Positions 6,670 to 14,236 of a DNA stretch of 34,932 nucleotides are shown here, piece after piece. Made by a program: the position numbers and the translations under genes. Under the pieces are notes generated by a model. It saw nothing but the letters and a program-made list of their open reading frames with translations. It had not been told where the DNA came from and made no database searches. How positions within the stretch are numbered: position 1 is the first letter of the stretch; each line of letters starts with the position of its first letter. The DNA comes from Scatosoma sp964504025. Lineage in GTDB: Bacteria > Bacillota > Clostridia > Christensenellales > Borkfalkiaceae. The stretch is taken from NCBI GenBank assembly GCA_964504025.1, contig CAZDCO010000009.1, positions 1 through 34,932 on the forward strand, given 5' to 3'.

Positions 6670-8103
6670 TTAGATGATGCAGTCCGCTTGTTTTTCGGGC
6701 AGGGAATCGAGTTCCTTCTTCTTATCGGCGTAGCCGTTTTTGCCGAGCAACGCGAACGTTGCTTTCTTGCCTTCTTCTACGCCCGGTTGGTTGAAGGTGT
6801 TGATGTTGAGCATTGCGCCTGCGTACGCCGTTTGCAATTCGAACAAGAACAGCAACTGACCTAAGGTAAACGCGTTCAATTCGGGCAACCACAGGGTGTA
6901 GTTCATTCTGCCTGCTTTCGTTAACGCGTACGCTGTTGCCGCGTTCTCCGCTTGAATCAACTCTTCCATCGTATGTCCGCCGAGGAACGCCACGTCGGGG
7001 ATGCTTTCACAGCCGTGCGGAATGGGCATTTCGCAAGCGTACTTTTTCAACGACAGGAAGGTAACGACTTTGTCGTAAGGACCTTCGGTGTAGAGTTGAA
7101 CTTGCGAGTGCTGATCGGTAACGCCGAGCGATTTCACGGGCGTTTGACCGACGTTGCAAGGTTGACCGTCCAACGTAACGTTCTTGCCCAACGATTCCGC
7201 CCACAGCTGGCAATACCAGTCGGCAATATATTTCAAGTTGTCCGAATAGGGCATCATAACGCCGATATTCTTGCCTTGCTCCATCGCCGCGATTTGCAAT
7301 ACCGCGCACATGAGGGCAGGGTTCTTATACATAGAGGGTTGACGACAAACGGAATCCATATACGCCGCGCCTGCAAGCAAGCCTTTGATATCGATACCGA
7401 GTACCGCCGCGGGTAACAAACCGACGGGGCAAAGTTGGGAGAAACGACCGCCTACGCCGTCGGGGAGCACGTAGCTCTTGATACCGCCCATTTCGTCGGA
7501 AATCTTTTTCAAGTTGCCCTTCTTTTCGTCGGTGGTGAAGATGACATTGTCTTTCACGTTGACGCCTGCTTTCGTAAGCAAGTCCAAAACGATCAAATAT
7601 TGCGTCATCGTCTCGCTCGTCGCGCCCGATTTAGAGATGACGTTGAAGCACGTTTTATCCGGTTCGATAACGTCCAACAAATCGCGCATTCTCACGGGAT
7701 CGACGTTGTCTTCCACGTAGAATTTCGGACCTTTTCTCTTCGATTTGGGAAGATCGTTATAATGCAAGTGGCAAAGCGAGTTGAACGCCATGATCGGACC
7801 GAGCGCGCTGCCGCCGATACCGAGCACTACGAAATATTGAAATTTCTTTCTGACGTTTTTCGCCGTTTCCAAAATATCCGCGACGATTTCGTTTTGGTTG
7901 TAGGGCAATTCCGTCCAACCCATATACAGTTCGTCTTTGCCGCGGTTTTCTTTGACGTAGCGGAACGCCGCCGCCGCTTTCGACGAATAGGCGTTCAGTT
8001 GTTTACGCGTGAAACCGCGCTCGCCCAAGAAAGTATCCGTCATATTGTTGTAATCGAGTGTGATACGCATCGAATTGCGCCATTCTCTTGTCTTGTATCC
8101 CAT
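6670..8103 (-). CDS. pgi: Glucose-6-phosphate isomerase
   Basis: The protein has 477 residues, in the range of the shorter bacterial PGIs. ATG at 8103 follows AAGGAG with 7-base spacing. Motifs seen are VVLGIGGSALGP (phosphosugar-binding SIS domain), ISKSGATSETM, and the PGI signature VGGRFSQLCPVGL. The second signature region (NTFNQPGVEEGKK) is near the C-terminus. It interconverts glucose 6-phosphate and fructose 6-phosphate in the cytoplasm, linking glycolysis to cell-wall sugar supply. It is a single gene with a near-consensus promoter and its own terminator, and is unrelated to its sporulation neighbours. Confidence 0.97.
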   Translation of the reverse strand: MGYKTREWRNSMRITLDYNNMTDTFLGERGFTRKQLNAYSSKAAAAFRYVKENRGKDELYMGWTELPYNQNEIVADILETAKNVRKKFQYFVVLGIGGSALGPIMAFNSLCHLHYNDLPKSKRKGPKFYVEDNVDPVRMRDLLDVIEPDKTCFNVISKSGATSETMTQYLIVLDLLTKAGVNVKDNVIFTTDEKKGNLKKISDEMGGIKSYVLPDGVGGRFSQLCPVGLLPAAVLGIDIKGLLAGAAYMDSVCRQPSMYKNPALMCAVLQIAAMEQGKNIGVMMPYSDNLKYIADWYCQLWAESLGKNVTLDGQPCNVGQTPVKSLGVTDQHSQVQLYTEGPYDKVVTFLSLKKYACEMPIPHGCESIPDVAFLGGHTMEELIQAENAATAYALTKAGRMNYTLWLPELNAFTLGQLLFLFELQTAYAGAMLNINTFNQPGVEEGKKATFALLGKNGYADKKKELDSLPEKQADCII

Positions 8104-8136
8104 AAAAAACTCCTTGTATAATTTGTTTACACTTCT

Positions 8137-8165
8137 ATTTTACACGCAAAACGGGATAATGTCAA
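8137..8165 (-). promoter_or_regulatory. Sigma-A promoter of pgi
   Basis: On the minus strand TTGACA (8160-8165), 17-base spacer, TAAAAT (8137-8142), 33 bases before the pgi start. Confidence 0.85.
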
Positions 8166-8188
8166 GGATAGAAAGGGAAAAACTTGTT

Positions 8189-9742
8189 CTATTCGCCCGA
8201 TTTTTTGCGTTTTTTTCTCCGCGTAGGGAAGGGCGGCAAGCCGAACGCGAAAAACAGGGCGCAAAGACACGCCGCCATACAACCGCCGATCGCGAGCGCG
8301 GCGAGCGTTTCACCGCAATACCGTTTGAAAAACGGGGAGAGCGCGCACCCGACGCCGAACGCGCAAACCGCCGCGACGAGGGCGCGGTATAGGGTAGTCG
8401 GTACGCGCCGCAAGGAGAATACGCCCTTGCATTTTCGGGTGAGTAAACGCAGGTTGCAACAGGCGTTCAGGCAATAGCTCGCACCCATTCCCCAAAGATA
8501 GGCGTACACGCCGCATACGCGCGGCAACAGCAATACGCAAAGGAGTAACGTCGCCGCCGAGAGAAAGTAAAAGACGAACGTTTGCCGTTCAAACCCCATA
8601 GAATTGAGTATACTCGTCGTGATCATCGTCAGGGAGAGAGGAATCAGCAAGGGCGCGCCTGCGCGGATAAACGCGCCGGCTTCCACACTGGCAAAGGCGA
8701 GCAACCCCACTTCGTCGCCGAGTACGGCGAAAAAGGGAGTAAGCGTGCACGCAACGAGAAAGGAAATGCGCAGTCCTTTGCGGATATTTTCGTACAGCCG
8801 CGCGGTATTGCCGCGGTAAAAATCTTCGGACAGTCGCGGTACGAGTACCAACGCCAACGAACTGATGACGGTGGCTGGGATAAAGAGTACGGGCATCGCC
8901 ATACCCGAAACGACGCCGTACGCCTTGATCGCTTCCGATTGCGTGAAACCGACGCGGACGAGCGTCGTGGGCAGCAACACGGCGATTGCCGATTGCAACA
9001 GCGAACCGCCGACGCGGACGGCGGTGATCGGGCTTGCGGCGCGCAACAACGGGGGCAGGGCGCGCTTCGGCGAGGATAATCTTCCGCCGCGGAAGAAGAA
9101 ACAAACGGCGGACGCCGTAAAGGAAAAAGCGTAGGATACGAGTACGGCGTAGGCGGCTTTCGTCGCGCCGTCCAAGGGATCGCGCACCGTTTGCAACAGC
9201 AGTACGCCGCAAACGACCATAACCGTTTCTTCGGCAATCTCTAAAAACGAGGGGAGAACGAAATCGTCGTTTCCCCAAAAATAGCCGCGGAAGACGGCGT
9301 AGAGCGCGGAGAGTGCCAACCCGACGAGGAGAATTTTGAAAGGGCGCACGCAGCGCGGATCGGAGAAGAGGAAGGGGAGGTATTGCGCGCACCCTTCCAA
9401 GAGGAGGGCGACGGGGAGGGTGAGCAGCAGGGCGAGGAGTAGACCCGCAGACAGGGCGTTGCTTTCGCCGCGACGATCGTTTTCCGCTTTGCTTTTGGCG
9501 ATCAGTCGGGATACGCAAAGGGGAATACCGCCCGTGCCGATCGTTAAAAAGACGGCGAAGAGGGAGAGGGAAACTTGGTATAGCCCTAATCCCTCCGCGC
9601 CGAGTAGACGGGAGAGGGCGATTCGGTATAAAAAACCGAGTCCGCGTTCGGCGACGGACAGGACGGTAACGAAGGAGGCGGTGGCGGCAACCGACGGGCG
9701 CGATTTGCGCGCGGCGGTGAGGGTACGGACGTTGTTTTTCAT
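8189..9742 (-). CDS. SpoVB/MurJ-type lipid flippase (MOP superfamily)
   Basis: The protein has 517 residues from MKNNVRTLTAARKS at 9742. That start is chosen because the longer open frame would overlap the divergent gene and its promoter. About 14 hydrophobic segments fill the sequence, and the opening AERGLGFLYRIALSRLLGAEGLGLYQ is typical of SpoVB and polysaccharide-export MATE-like proteins. Members move lipid-linked precursors across the membrane; SpoVB in Bacillus is needed for spore cortex synthesis and is sigma-E dependent. The SD is poor (AGGA only 2 bases from ATG), and a sigma-E-like promoter abuts the start. Nearby spoIIE and the divergent LysM gene support a spore role, but a vegetative peptidoglycan or polysaccharide flippase cannot be excluded. 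Confidence 0.87.
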   Translation of the reverse strand: MKNNVRTLTAARKSRPSVAATASFVTVLSVAERGLGFLYRIALSRLLGAEGLGLYQVSLSLFAVFLTIGTGGIPLCVSRLIAKSKAENDRRGESNALSAGLLLALLLTLPVALLLEGCAQYLPFLFSDPRCVRPFKILLVGLALSALYAVFRGYFWGNDDFVLPSFLEIAEETVMVVCGVLLLQTVRDPLDGATKAAYAVLVSYAFSFTASAVCFFFRGGRLSSPKRALPPLLRAASPITAVRVGGSLLQSAIAVLLPTTLVRVGFTQSEAIKAYGVVSGMAMPVLFIPATVISSLALVLVPRLSEDFYRGNTARLYENIRKGLRISFLVACTLTPFFAVLGDEVGLLAFASVEAGAFIRAGAPLLIPLSLTMITTSILNSMGFERQTFVFYFLSAATLLLCVLLLPRVCGVYAYLWGMGASYCLNACCNLRLLTRKCKGVFSLRRVPTTLYRALVAAVCAFGVGCALSPFFKRYCGETLAALAIGGCMAACLCALFFAFGLPPFPTRRKKRKKSGE

Positions 9743-9748
9743 ATTCCT

Positions 9749-9777
9749 ATTGTACGAGCCTTGCGGTGAAAATAGAA
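9749..9777 (-). promoter_or_regulatory. Sigma-E-like promoter of spoVB-like gene
   Basis: On the minus strand TTCTATTT (9770-9777), 13-base spacer, CGTACAAT (9749-9756), compared with the known sigma-E consensus KMATATTT and CATACANT. The -10 box ends 6 bases before the ATG, so the transcript would start at or near the start codon. Confidence 0.4.
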
Positions 9778-9805
9778 CGGCGCACGGGCGGCGGTGAACG
9801 CGCAG

Positions 9806-9834
9806 GCATTTTTCCGTTGCCGCGTGCATAGAAT
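9806..9834 (+). promoter_or_regulatory. Sigma-E-like promoter of LysM gene
   Basis: GCATTTTT at 9806-9813 (seven of eight to KMATATTT), 13-base spacer, CATAGAAT at 9827-9834 (consensus CATACANT). The box ends 8 bases before the ATG, leaving little room for a leader. Confidence 0.4.
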
Positions 9835-9842
9835 GTTTCGGT

Positions 9843-10127
9843 ATGATCAAGATAGAAATTCCGAAATATTATCAGGTGCGAGAGGGGCAAACGCTGCGCG
9901 AAATCGCACGGGCGTTCGGCGTATCCGAACGCGTGTTGGCAAAGACGAACGGCTTGACGGAAGAACCGTTCGTCGGACAGGTGCTGACCGTTCCGAAAGA
10001 GGCGGTGGGCAACGCGTATACGGCGTGTGAGGGGCAAACGCGCGCGTTGCTTTGCGGCGACGACGAACGGTTTGTGCGCTTGAACGGCAGGACGGCGTGT
10101 TATCCGGGTATGCGCGTGCTGTTATAA
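9843..10127 (+). CDS. Small LysM protein, probably spore-associated
   Basis: The protein has 94 residues. Residues 9-51 form a good LysM domain (YQVREGQTLREIARAFGVSE through GQVLTVP). Residues 59-94 look like a second, degenerate LysM (YTACEGQTRALL ... LNGRTACYPGMRVLL). LysM modules bind N-acetylglucosamine-containing glycans, usually peptidoglycan. There is no signal peptide or membrane segment, so the protein is either retained in the cytoplasm or mother cell, as for spore-coat LysM proteins, or exported by an unseen route. The start lacks any SD, yet the domain begins at residue 9, so ATG 9843 or a near-upstream non-ATG codon must be used. It is divergent from the spoVB-like gene. Confidence 0.8.
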   Translation: MIKIEIPKYYQVREGQTLREIARAFGVSERVLAKTNGLTEEPFVGQVLTVPKEAVGNAYTACEGQTRALLCGDDERFVRLNGRTACYPGMRVLL

Positions 10128-10164
10128 CCGCCCTTTTTCCGTTTTACGATAACAATTCCGCGCG

Positions 10165-10203
10165 CTTTCGCATACGATATAATAAGTAATTCTTATGCGA
10201 AAG
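10165..10203. other. Perfect 10-bp inverted repeat around a TATAAT box
   Basis: CTTTCGCATA at 10165-10174 and TATGCGAAAG at 10194-10203 flank a 19-base spacer containing TATAAT at 10178-10183. No good -35 box is visible. The arrangement suits a dimeric regulator covering a promoter of the downstream 218-aa gene. The 130 bases that follow, up to the SD, form a leader with no convincing ORF; CGAAAATC near 10206-10213 and GATTTTCG near 10309-10316 could pair. Confidence 0.5.
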
Positions 10204-10334
10204 ACCGAAAATCGCGGCGATAGACGGCGCGAAAAACAGGGAGCAGGTGCGGCGTGCGACGGGTGGCTCTGTCGTGCGCTTGCGCTCCGACGAGCGTTGC
10301 GGTTCGGTGATTTTCGTAAAACAGGAGGTATACC

Positions 10335-10991
10335 ATGTCCTTTTATTCTAATTTTCAATCGGAGAAATGCCCGGGCGCGATCACGGGCAATCCGCTGAAC
10401 GGCATGACGGAAAAGGTGTGTATTCAGGCGGAAAAAATCTTCGACGCCGGTATCCGTCAAACGCAAATCGAAAATTATTCGTTGACGCTGACCGACGTTA
10501 CTCCGGCAGACGTTACATATCCCTTGACGTTCGTCAGCGCGCGTTCGACCTCTTCCGAAGCGACGGTAACGAATTTGTCGATCGAGCGGCAAACGGATAA
10601 ACCTTGCGCGAGAGTGCAGGCAACCGTAAGCGTGCCCGTCGAAGTGCTGTTCACCGACGCCGCGGGGGTAGAGGGCAAAGCGACGGCGACCGTCGCGCTC
10701 AATCAAGACGTATTGCTGTACGTGCCCACGCCCTCCATTATGCCGTTCACGGCGAAAGCGGTGGCAGGCGTCGTCGTACCCGAGGGTGTATACGACGCCG
10801 ATACGAAGGGCTTTACCGTGTCCCTTTGCGTAACCGTCATCTTGAAAATTTCCATGTCGGTGGAGTTGTTAGTCCCCTCGTACGGCTATTGCGTCATACC
10901 GCCCGTACAAGATTATTCGCAAGAGGTATGCGCGGGATTTTTCGAGCTTCCGCTCTATCCGCAAGGGCAATGCAACTGTTGCAATAAATAG
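10335..10991 (+). CDS. Cys-rich conserved clostridial-type protein, function unknown
   Basis: The protein has 218 residues; ATG 10335 follows a strong AGGAGGT. I recognise its general look from unnamed clostridial proteins (an opening ending in EKVCIQAEKIFDA, a central VSARSTSSEATVTNL strand region, and VELLVPSYGYCVIPP near the end) but no named domain. It has no signal peptide or clear membrane helix. Valine and threonine rich strands suggest an all-beta fold. Nine cysteines include a terminal QCNCCNK cluster that could bind metal or cross-link. Its place beside a LysM protein and the spoVB-like gene makes a spore coat or envelope role plausible; that is inference. Monocistronic, with a terminator directly after it. 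Confidence 0.85.
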   Translation: MSFYSNFQSEKCPGAITGNPLNGMTEKVCIQAEKIFDAGIRQTQIENYSLTLTDVTPADVTYPLTFVSARSTSSEATVTNLSIERQTDKPCARVQATVSVPVEVLFTDAAGVEGKATATVALNQDVLLYVPTPSIMPFTAKAVAGVVVPEGVYDADTKGFTVSLCVTVILKISMSVELLVPSYGYCVIPPVQDYSQEVCAGFFELPLYPQGQCNCCNK

Positions 10992-11008
10992 CGCGCAAAA
11001 AAAGGACG

Positions 11009-11036
11009 CGGACGGCGAAAAAACGTCGTCCGTTTT
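11009..11036 (+). terminator. Intrinsic terminator after 218-aa gene
   Basis: A 9-bp stem with one G-T pair (11009-11017 with 11024-11032), loop AAAAAA, then TTTT. Confidence 0.8.
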
Positions 11037-11058
11037 CCTTTTTCTTCGTCGATAAGGC

Positions 11059-11088
11059 TTGACATTTTGCCCGTCTGCTTGGTATAAT
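11059..11088 (+). promoter_or_regulatory. Sigma-A promoter of metallophosphoesterase gene
   Basis: TTGACA at 11059-11064, 18-base spacer, TATAAT at 11083-11088. Only 6 bases separate the -10 box from the ATG, so transcription should begin at or very near the start codon. Confidence 0.85.
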
Positions 11089-11094
11089 ATAGAT

Positions 11095-11790
11095 ATGAAC
11101 GTGTATGCAATAGGCGATTTGCACCTTTCCTTGTCTAACGACAAACCGATGGATATTTTCGGACGGAATTGGGAGGGGCATTTTGAAAAAATTAAAGCGG
11201 ACTGGCAGTCCGTCGTCGCGGCGGACGATGTCGTACTCATTCCCGGCGATATCAGCTGGGCAATGAAGCTTTCCGACGGCGTGAAAGATTTGGAAGCGCT
11301 TGCCGAATTGCCGGGCGAAAAAGTCTTTATTCGCGGCAATCACGACTATTGGTGGAACGGGATCGGGAAATTGCGCGCGCTCGCGCCGAACGATAGCTTT
11401 CATTTCCTGCAAACGGACGGCGTCAAGATCGGCGATTTCGTCTTCGTCGGTTCGCGCGGCTGGACGTGTCCCGGCTCTCCCGAATTTACCGAGCAGGATC
11501 AAAAACTCTATCTTCGCGAGGCGGAGCGTTTTCGCTTGGCGTTCAAGGACGCGTCGAAGTTGAAAGAAGAGGGGGATCGGCTCGTCGCGCTCATTCACTA
11601 TCCGCCGTTCACCTTAAAGAACGAGGAAACGGAGTTCACCCGTCTGTTCGAGGAGAACGGCGTGGAAAAGGTAGTGTTCGGGCATTTGCACGGCAGCGGC
11701 TACTTCCCGTTGAAGACACAAAAAAACGGCGTGGAATATATCCTGACTTCGTGCGATAAAGTGCAATTCCGCTTGGTCAAGATCTATTGA
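11095..11790 (+). CDS. Calcineurin-like metallophosphoesterase
   Basis: The protein has 231 residues. Metal-binding motifs appear in order: GDLHLS (residues 6-11), PGDISW (near 48), GNHDYWW (near 80), then IHYPPF and FGHLHGSG. This is the complete metallophosphoesterase set (D-x-H, G-D, G-N-H-D, H, G-H-x-H), so the enzyme should be active on a phosphoester; the substrate is not predictable. The family normally begins as here, MNVYAIGDLH, which fixes the start. No SD is present and the promoter sits directly upstream, so the message is predicted to be leaderless. No terminator is evident before the pyr promoter. Confidence 0.92.
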   Translation: MNVYAIGDLHLSLSNDKPMDIFGRNWEGHFEKIKADWQSVVAADDVVLIPGDISWAMKLSDGVKDLEALAELPGEKVFIRGNHDYWWNGIGKLRALAPNDSFHFLQTDGVKIGDFVFVGSRGWTCPGSPEFTEQDQKLYLREAERFRLAFKDASKLKEEGDRLVALIHYPPFTLKNEETEFTRLFEENGVEKVVFGHLHGSGYFPLKTQKNGVEYILTSCDKVQFRLVKIY

Positions 11791-11854
11791 CGGAGCAGCG
11801 ACGAAAAAAGTGCGTGAAAAAGGGAGGCTATTTTGAAAAGTGGCGGTATTCTCC

Positions 11855-11883
11855 TTTACAACGCTGAAAAAAAGTGTTATAAT
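11855..11883 (+). promoter_or_regulatory. Sigma-A promoter of pyr operon
   Basis: TTTACA at 11855-11860, 17-base spacer, TATAAT at 11878-11883. It gives a leader of about 120 bases before pyrB, containing the attenuator. Confidence 0.85.
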
Positions 11884-11947
11884 AATAGCCGATAAAACGA
11901 AACAATCCGAAAAAAATCTCGACGGTAACGATGGCTGCCGTTCACAT

Positions 11948-11982
11948 GCGTCTTGGGCGTTTCGTGCCTTGGACGCTTTTTT
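11948..11982 (+). terminator. Transcription attenuator in pyr operon leader
   Basis: An 11-position stem with one mismatch and two wobbles (11948-11958 with 11966-11976), loop GTTTCGT, then six T (11977-11982), all between the promoter and pyrB. Its loop is exactly complementary to ACGAAAC at 11897-11903 in the same leader, which could form a competing pairing. No PyrR-binding-loop consensus was recognised and no pyrR gene is in the window. Confidence 0.75.
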
Positions 11983-12012
11983 CAAGCGCGAAGCGGCGCA
12001 AAAGGAGAAAAT

Positions 12013-12939
12013 ATGCTCAAAAGAAAAGATTTAATCGGGCTTATCGACCTGACGAAGGACGAATTGACGGAGCTTCTGGACGTCGCCGAAGAAATGAAAA
12101 ATCATTTGCGGCGCGGAGAGAAACAACTTTCCTATTTGAAAGGGAAAACGGCGACCATTCTCTTCTACGAAAACAGCACGAGAACGCGTACCAGCTTCGA
12201 GTTGGCGGCGAAATATCTCGGCGCGACGGTGATCAATATCGCGGCAGGTTCGTCGTCGGTGGCAAAGGGCGAGACGCTCGTGGATACGGGCAAGACGTTG
12301 GACGCCCAACTCAACGATTTCCTGATTATGCGCCACCCGATGGGCGGTGCGCCCTACCTCCTTTCCAAAGTGGCGAACGCGAGCGTACTCAACGCAGGCG
12401 ACGGTATGAACGAGCACCCCACGCAGGGGTTGTTGGACATGCTGACGATGCGCGAAACTTTCGGCTCGTTAGAGGGCTTGAAGGTGGCGATCGTCGGGGA
12501 CATCAAACACTCGCGCGTGGCGAAGTCTAACTTGTTCGGCTTGCGGACGATGGGCGCGGAAGTGTATATGTACGCTCCCGAAACGCTGATTCCGAAAGGA
12601 ATCGATCGCTTGGGCGCGAAACTTTGTAAAAGTAAGGAAGAGGCGTTGCGGGACGCCGACGTCGTGATGGGGTTGCGGATACAGTTGGAAAGACAACAGG
12701 CAGGCAATTTCCCGTCGTTGAACGAATACGCGACGTTCTACGGGGTAACGGCAAACGATTTGAAGCTTGCCAAACCGCACGCGATCGTGATGCACCCCGG
12801 TCCCGTCAACCGCGGCGTGGAATTGACGGGTTCGGTCATCGATCACGCGCAAAGCCGTATTGAAGAACAGGTATTTTCGGGAATCGCGGTGCGTATGGCG
12901 GCGTTGAAACTCTTGAACGATTATAGAAATACGAAATAA
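12013..12939 (+). CDS. pyrB: Aspartate carbamoyltransferase catalytic subunit
   Basis: The protein has 308 residues, the usual length. ATG 12013 follows AAAGGAG at 12001-12007. The carbamoyl-phosphate site FYENSTRTRTSFE is at residues 51-63, and MHPGPVNRGVE, which contributes to the active site, is near residue 260. It condenses carbamoyl phosphate with aspartate to give N-carbamoylaspartate, the committed step of pyrimidine synthesis. It is first in the operon; no regulatory subunit gene (pyrI) and no carA/carB are present in this window, so control is likely transcriptional through the upstream attenuator. Confidence 0.97.
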   Translation: MLKRKDLIGLIDLTKDELTELLDVAEEMKNHLRRGEKQLSYLKGKTATILFYENSTRTRTSFELAAKYLGATVINIAAGSSSVAKGETLVDTGKTLDAQLNDFLIMRHPMGGAPYLLSKVANASVLNAGDGMNEHPTQGLLDMLTMRETFGSLEGLKVAIVGDIKHSRVAKSNLFGLRTMGAEVYMYAPETLIPKGIDRLGAKLCKSKEEALRDADVVMGLRIQLERQQAGNFPSLNEYATFYGVTANDLKLAKPHAIVMHPGPVNRGVELTGSVIDHAQSRIEEQVFSGIAVRMAALKLLNDYRNTK

Positions 12940-12958
12940 GAAAAAAGAGGAACAGGTT

Positions 12959-14218
12959 ATGATCATCAGAAACGGAAACGTAGTGTTGAAGAACGCAGTC
13001 GAGAAAAAGGATATTCTCGTAGAGAACGGTAAAATCGTAAAAATCGCGGACGAGTTGCCCTGCGGCGGAGAGGAGATCGACGCCAAGGGATTGTACGTCT
13101 TTCCGGGACTTATCGATATGCACGTACATCTTCGCGAACCGGGTTACGAATATAAAGAGGACATCGAAAGCGGCAGCCGCGCGGCGGTAAAGGGCGGCTT
13201 TACGCAAATTTGCTGTATGCCCAACACCAACCCCGTAGCGGATAACAAAGTCGTCGTCAGCTATATCAAGAACCGCGCGAAAGAAGTGGGCTTGTGCAAA
13301 GTGCACCCGATCGGCGCGATTACGAAAGGGGAAAAGGGCGTGGAGCTTGCGGAGATCGGCGACATGAAAAAAGCAGGCGCGGTAGCGATTTCCGACGACG
13401 GCGTATCGGTGAAGAACTCCCGTTTGATGTACCTGGCGATGGAATACGCCAGCGGATTTAATATGACCTGCCTTTGCCATTGCGAAGATAAAGATTTGGT
13501 AGACGGCGGCGTAGTGAACGAAGGGCTCAGCTCCACGATCGCAGGCTTGAAAGGTATTCCCCGTGCGGCGGAAGATATCGTGATTGCAAGAGATATCGCG
13601 CTCGCGGAGAGTTTGGACGTTCCCGTACATATCTGCCACGTTTCCACCCATAGCGGCGTGCGACTCATTCGCGACGCGAAACGCGCCGGCGTGAAAGTAA
13701 CGGCGGAAACCTGTCCGCACTATTTTGCGGCGACGGACGAGATCGTAACGACGTTCGATACGTTCACCAAAGTCAACCCTCCCATTCGCGAAGAACGGGA
13801 TAGACAGGCGATTTTGGAAGGTTTGCGCGACGGCACGCTCGATTGTATCGTAACCGATCACGCACCCCACCATACCAACGATAAGAACGTAGAATATAAC
13901 TTGGCGGCGTTCGGAATCAGCGGCATCGAAACTTCTTTCGGGTTCGCCGTTACCTACTTGTATAAGACGGGCGTGCTCGACTTACCTGCGTTGGCGGAGA
14001 GAATGTCCGCCGCACCTGCGCGGATCTTGGGCTTGGACGGCGGCGAGATTGCCGAAGGCAAGGCGGCGGATTTTACGATCGCCGATTTGGACGAAAAGTG
14101 GACGGTCGATCCCGAATCGTTCGTAAGCAAGGGCAAGAACAATCCCTTCAAGGGCAAAGAATTGTTCGGCGCGGTGAAATACACCGTGGTGGACGGCGAA
14201 ATTAAATATCAAGCGTAA
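12959..14218 (+). CDS. pyrC: Dihydroorotase, class I
   Basis: The protein has 419 residues. ATG 12959 follows GAGG with 8-base spacing and lies 19 bases after pyrB. Metal-binding DMHVHLREPG is near residues 57-66, the NTNPVADN segment near 100, a HICHVST His motif near 223-229, and the catalytic Asp in TDHAPHHTND near 300. It cyclises carbamoylaspartate to dihydroorotate. The length and motifs place it in the class I amidohydrolase group found in Firmicutes. Confidence 0.97.
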   Translation: MIIRNGNVVLKNAVEKKDILVENGKIVKIADELPCGGEEIDAKGLYVFPGLIDMHVHLREPGYEYKEDIESGSRAAVKGGFTQICCMPNTNPVADNKVVVSYIKNRAKEVGLCKVHPIGAITKGEKGVELAEIGDMKKAGAVAISDDGVSVKNSRLMYLAMEYASGFNMTCLCHCEDKDLVDGGVVNEGLSSTIAGLKGIPRAAEDIVIARDIALAESLDVPVHICHVSTHSGVRLIRDAKRAGVKVTAETCPHYFAATDEIVTTFDTFTKVNPPIREERDRQAILEGLRDGTLDCIVTDHAPHHTNDKNVEYNLAAFGISGIETSFGFAVTYLYKTGVLDLPALAERMSAAPARILGLDGGEIAEGKAADFTIADLDEKWTVDPESFVSKGKNNPFKGKELFGAVKYTVVDGEIKYQA

Positions 14219-14236
14219 GAAAGAGAGGAAAAGGAT

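Noticed and set aside
10195..10398. 67-aa frame before the Cys-rich gene
   Set aside because: Overlaps that gene's SD and start in another frame, lacks an SD and has an Arg-rich shadow composition.
11931..11982. Leader peptide ORF over the pyr attenuator
   Set aside because: The ATG at 11931 has no SD and its frame does not stop near the hairpin but runs about 550 bases into pyrB, unlike known leader peptides.
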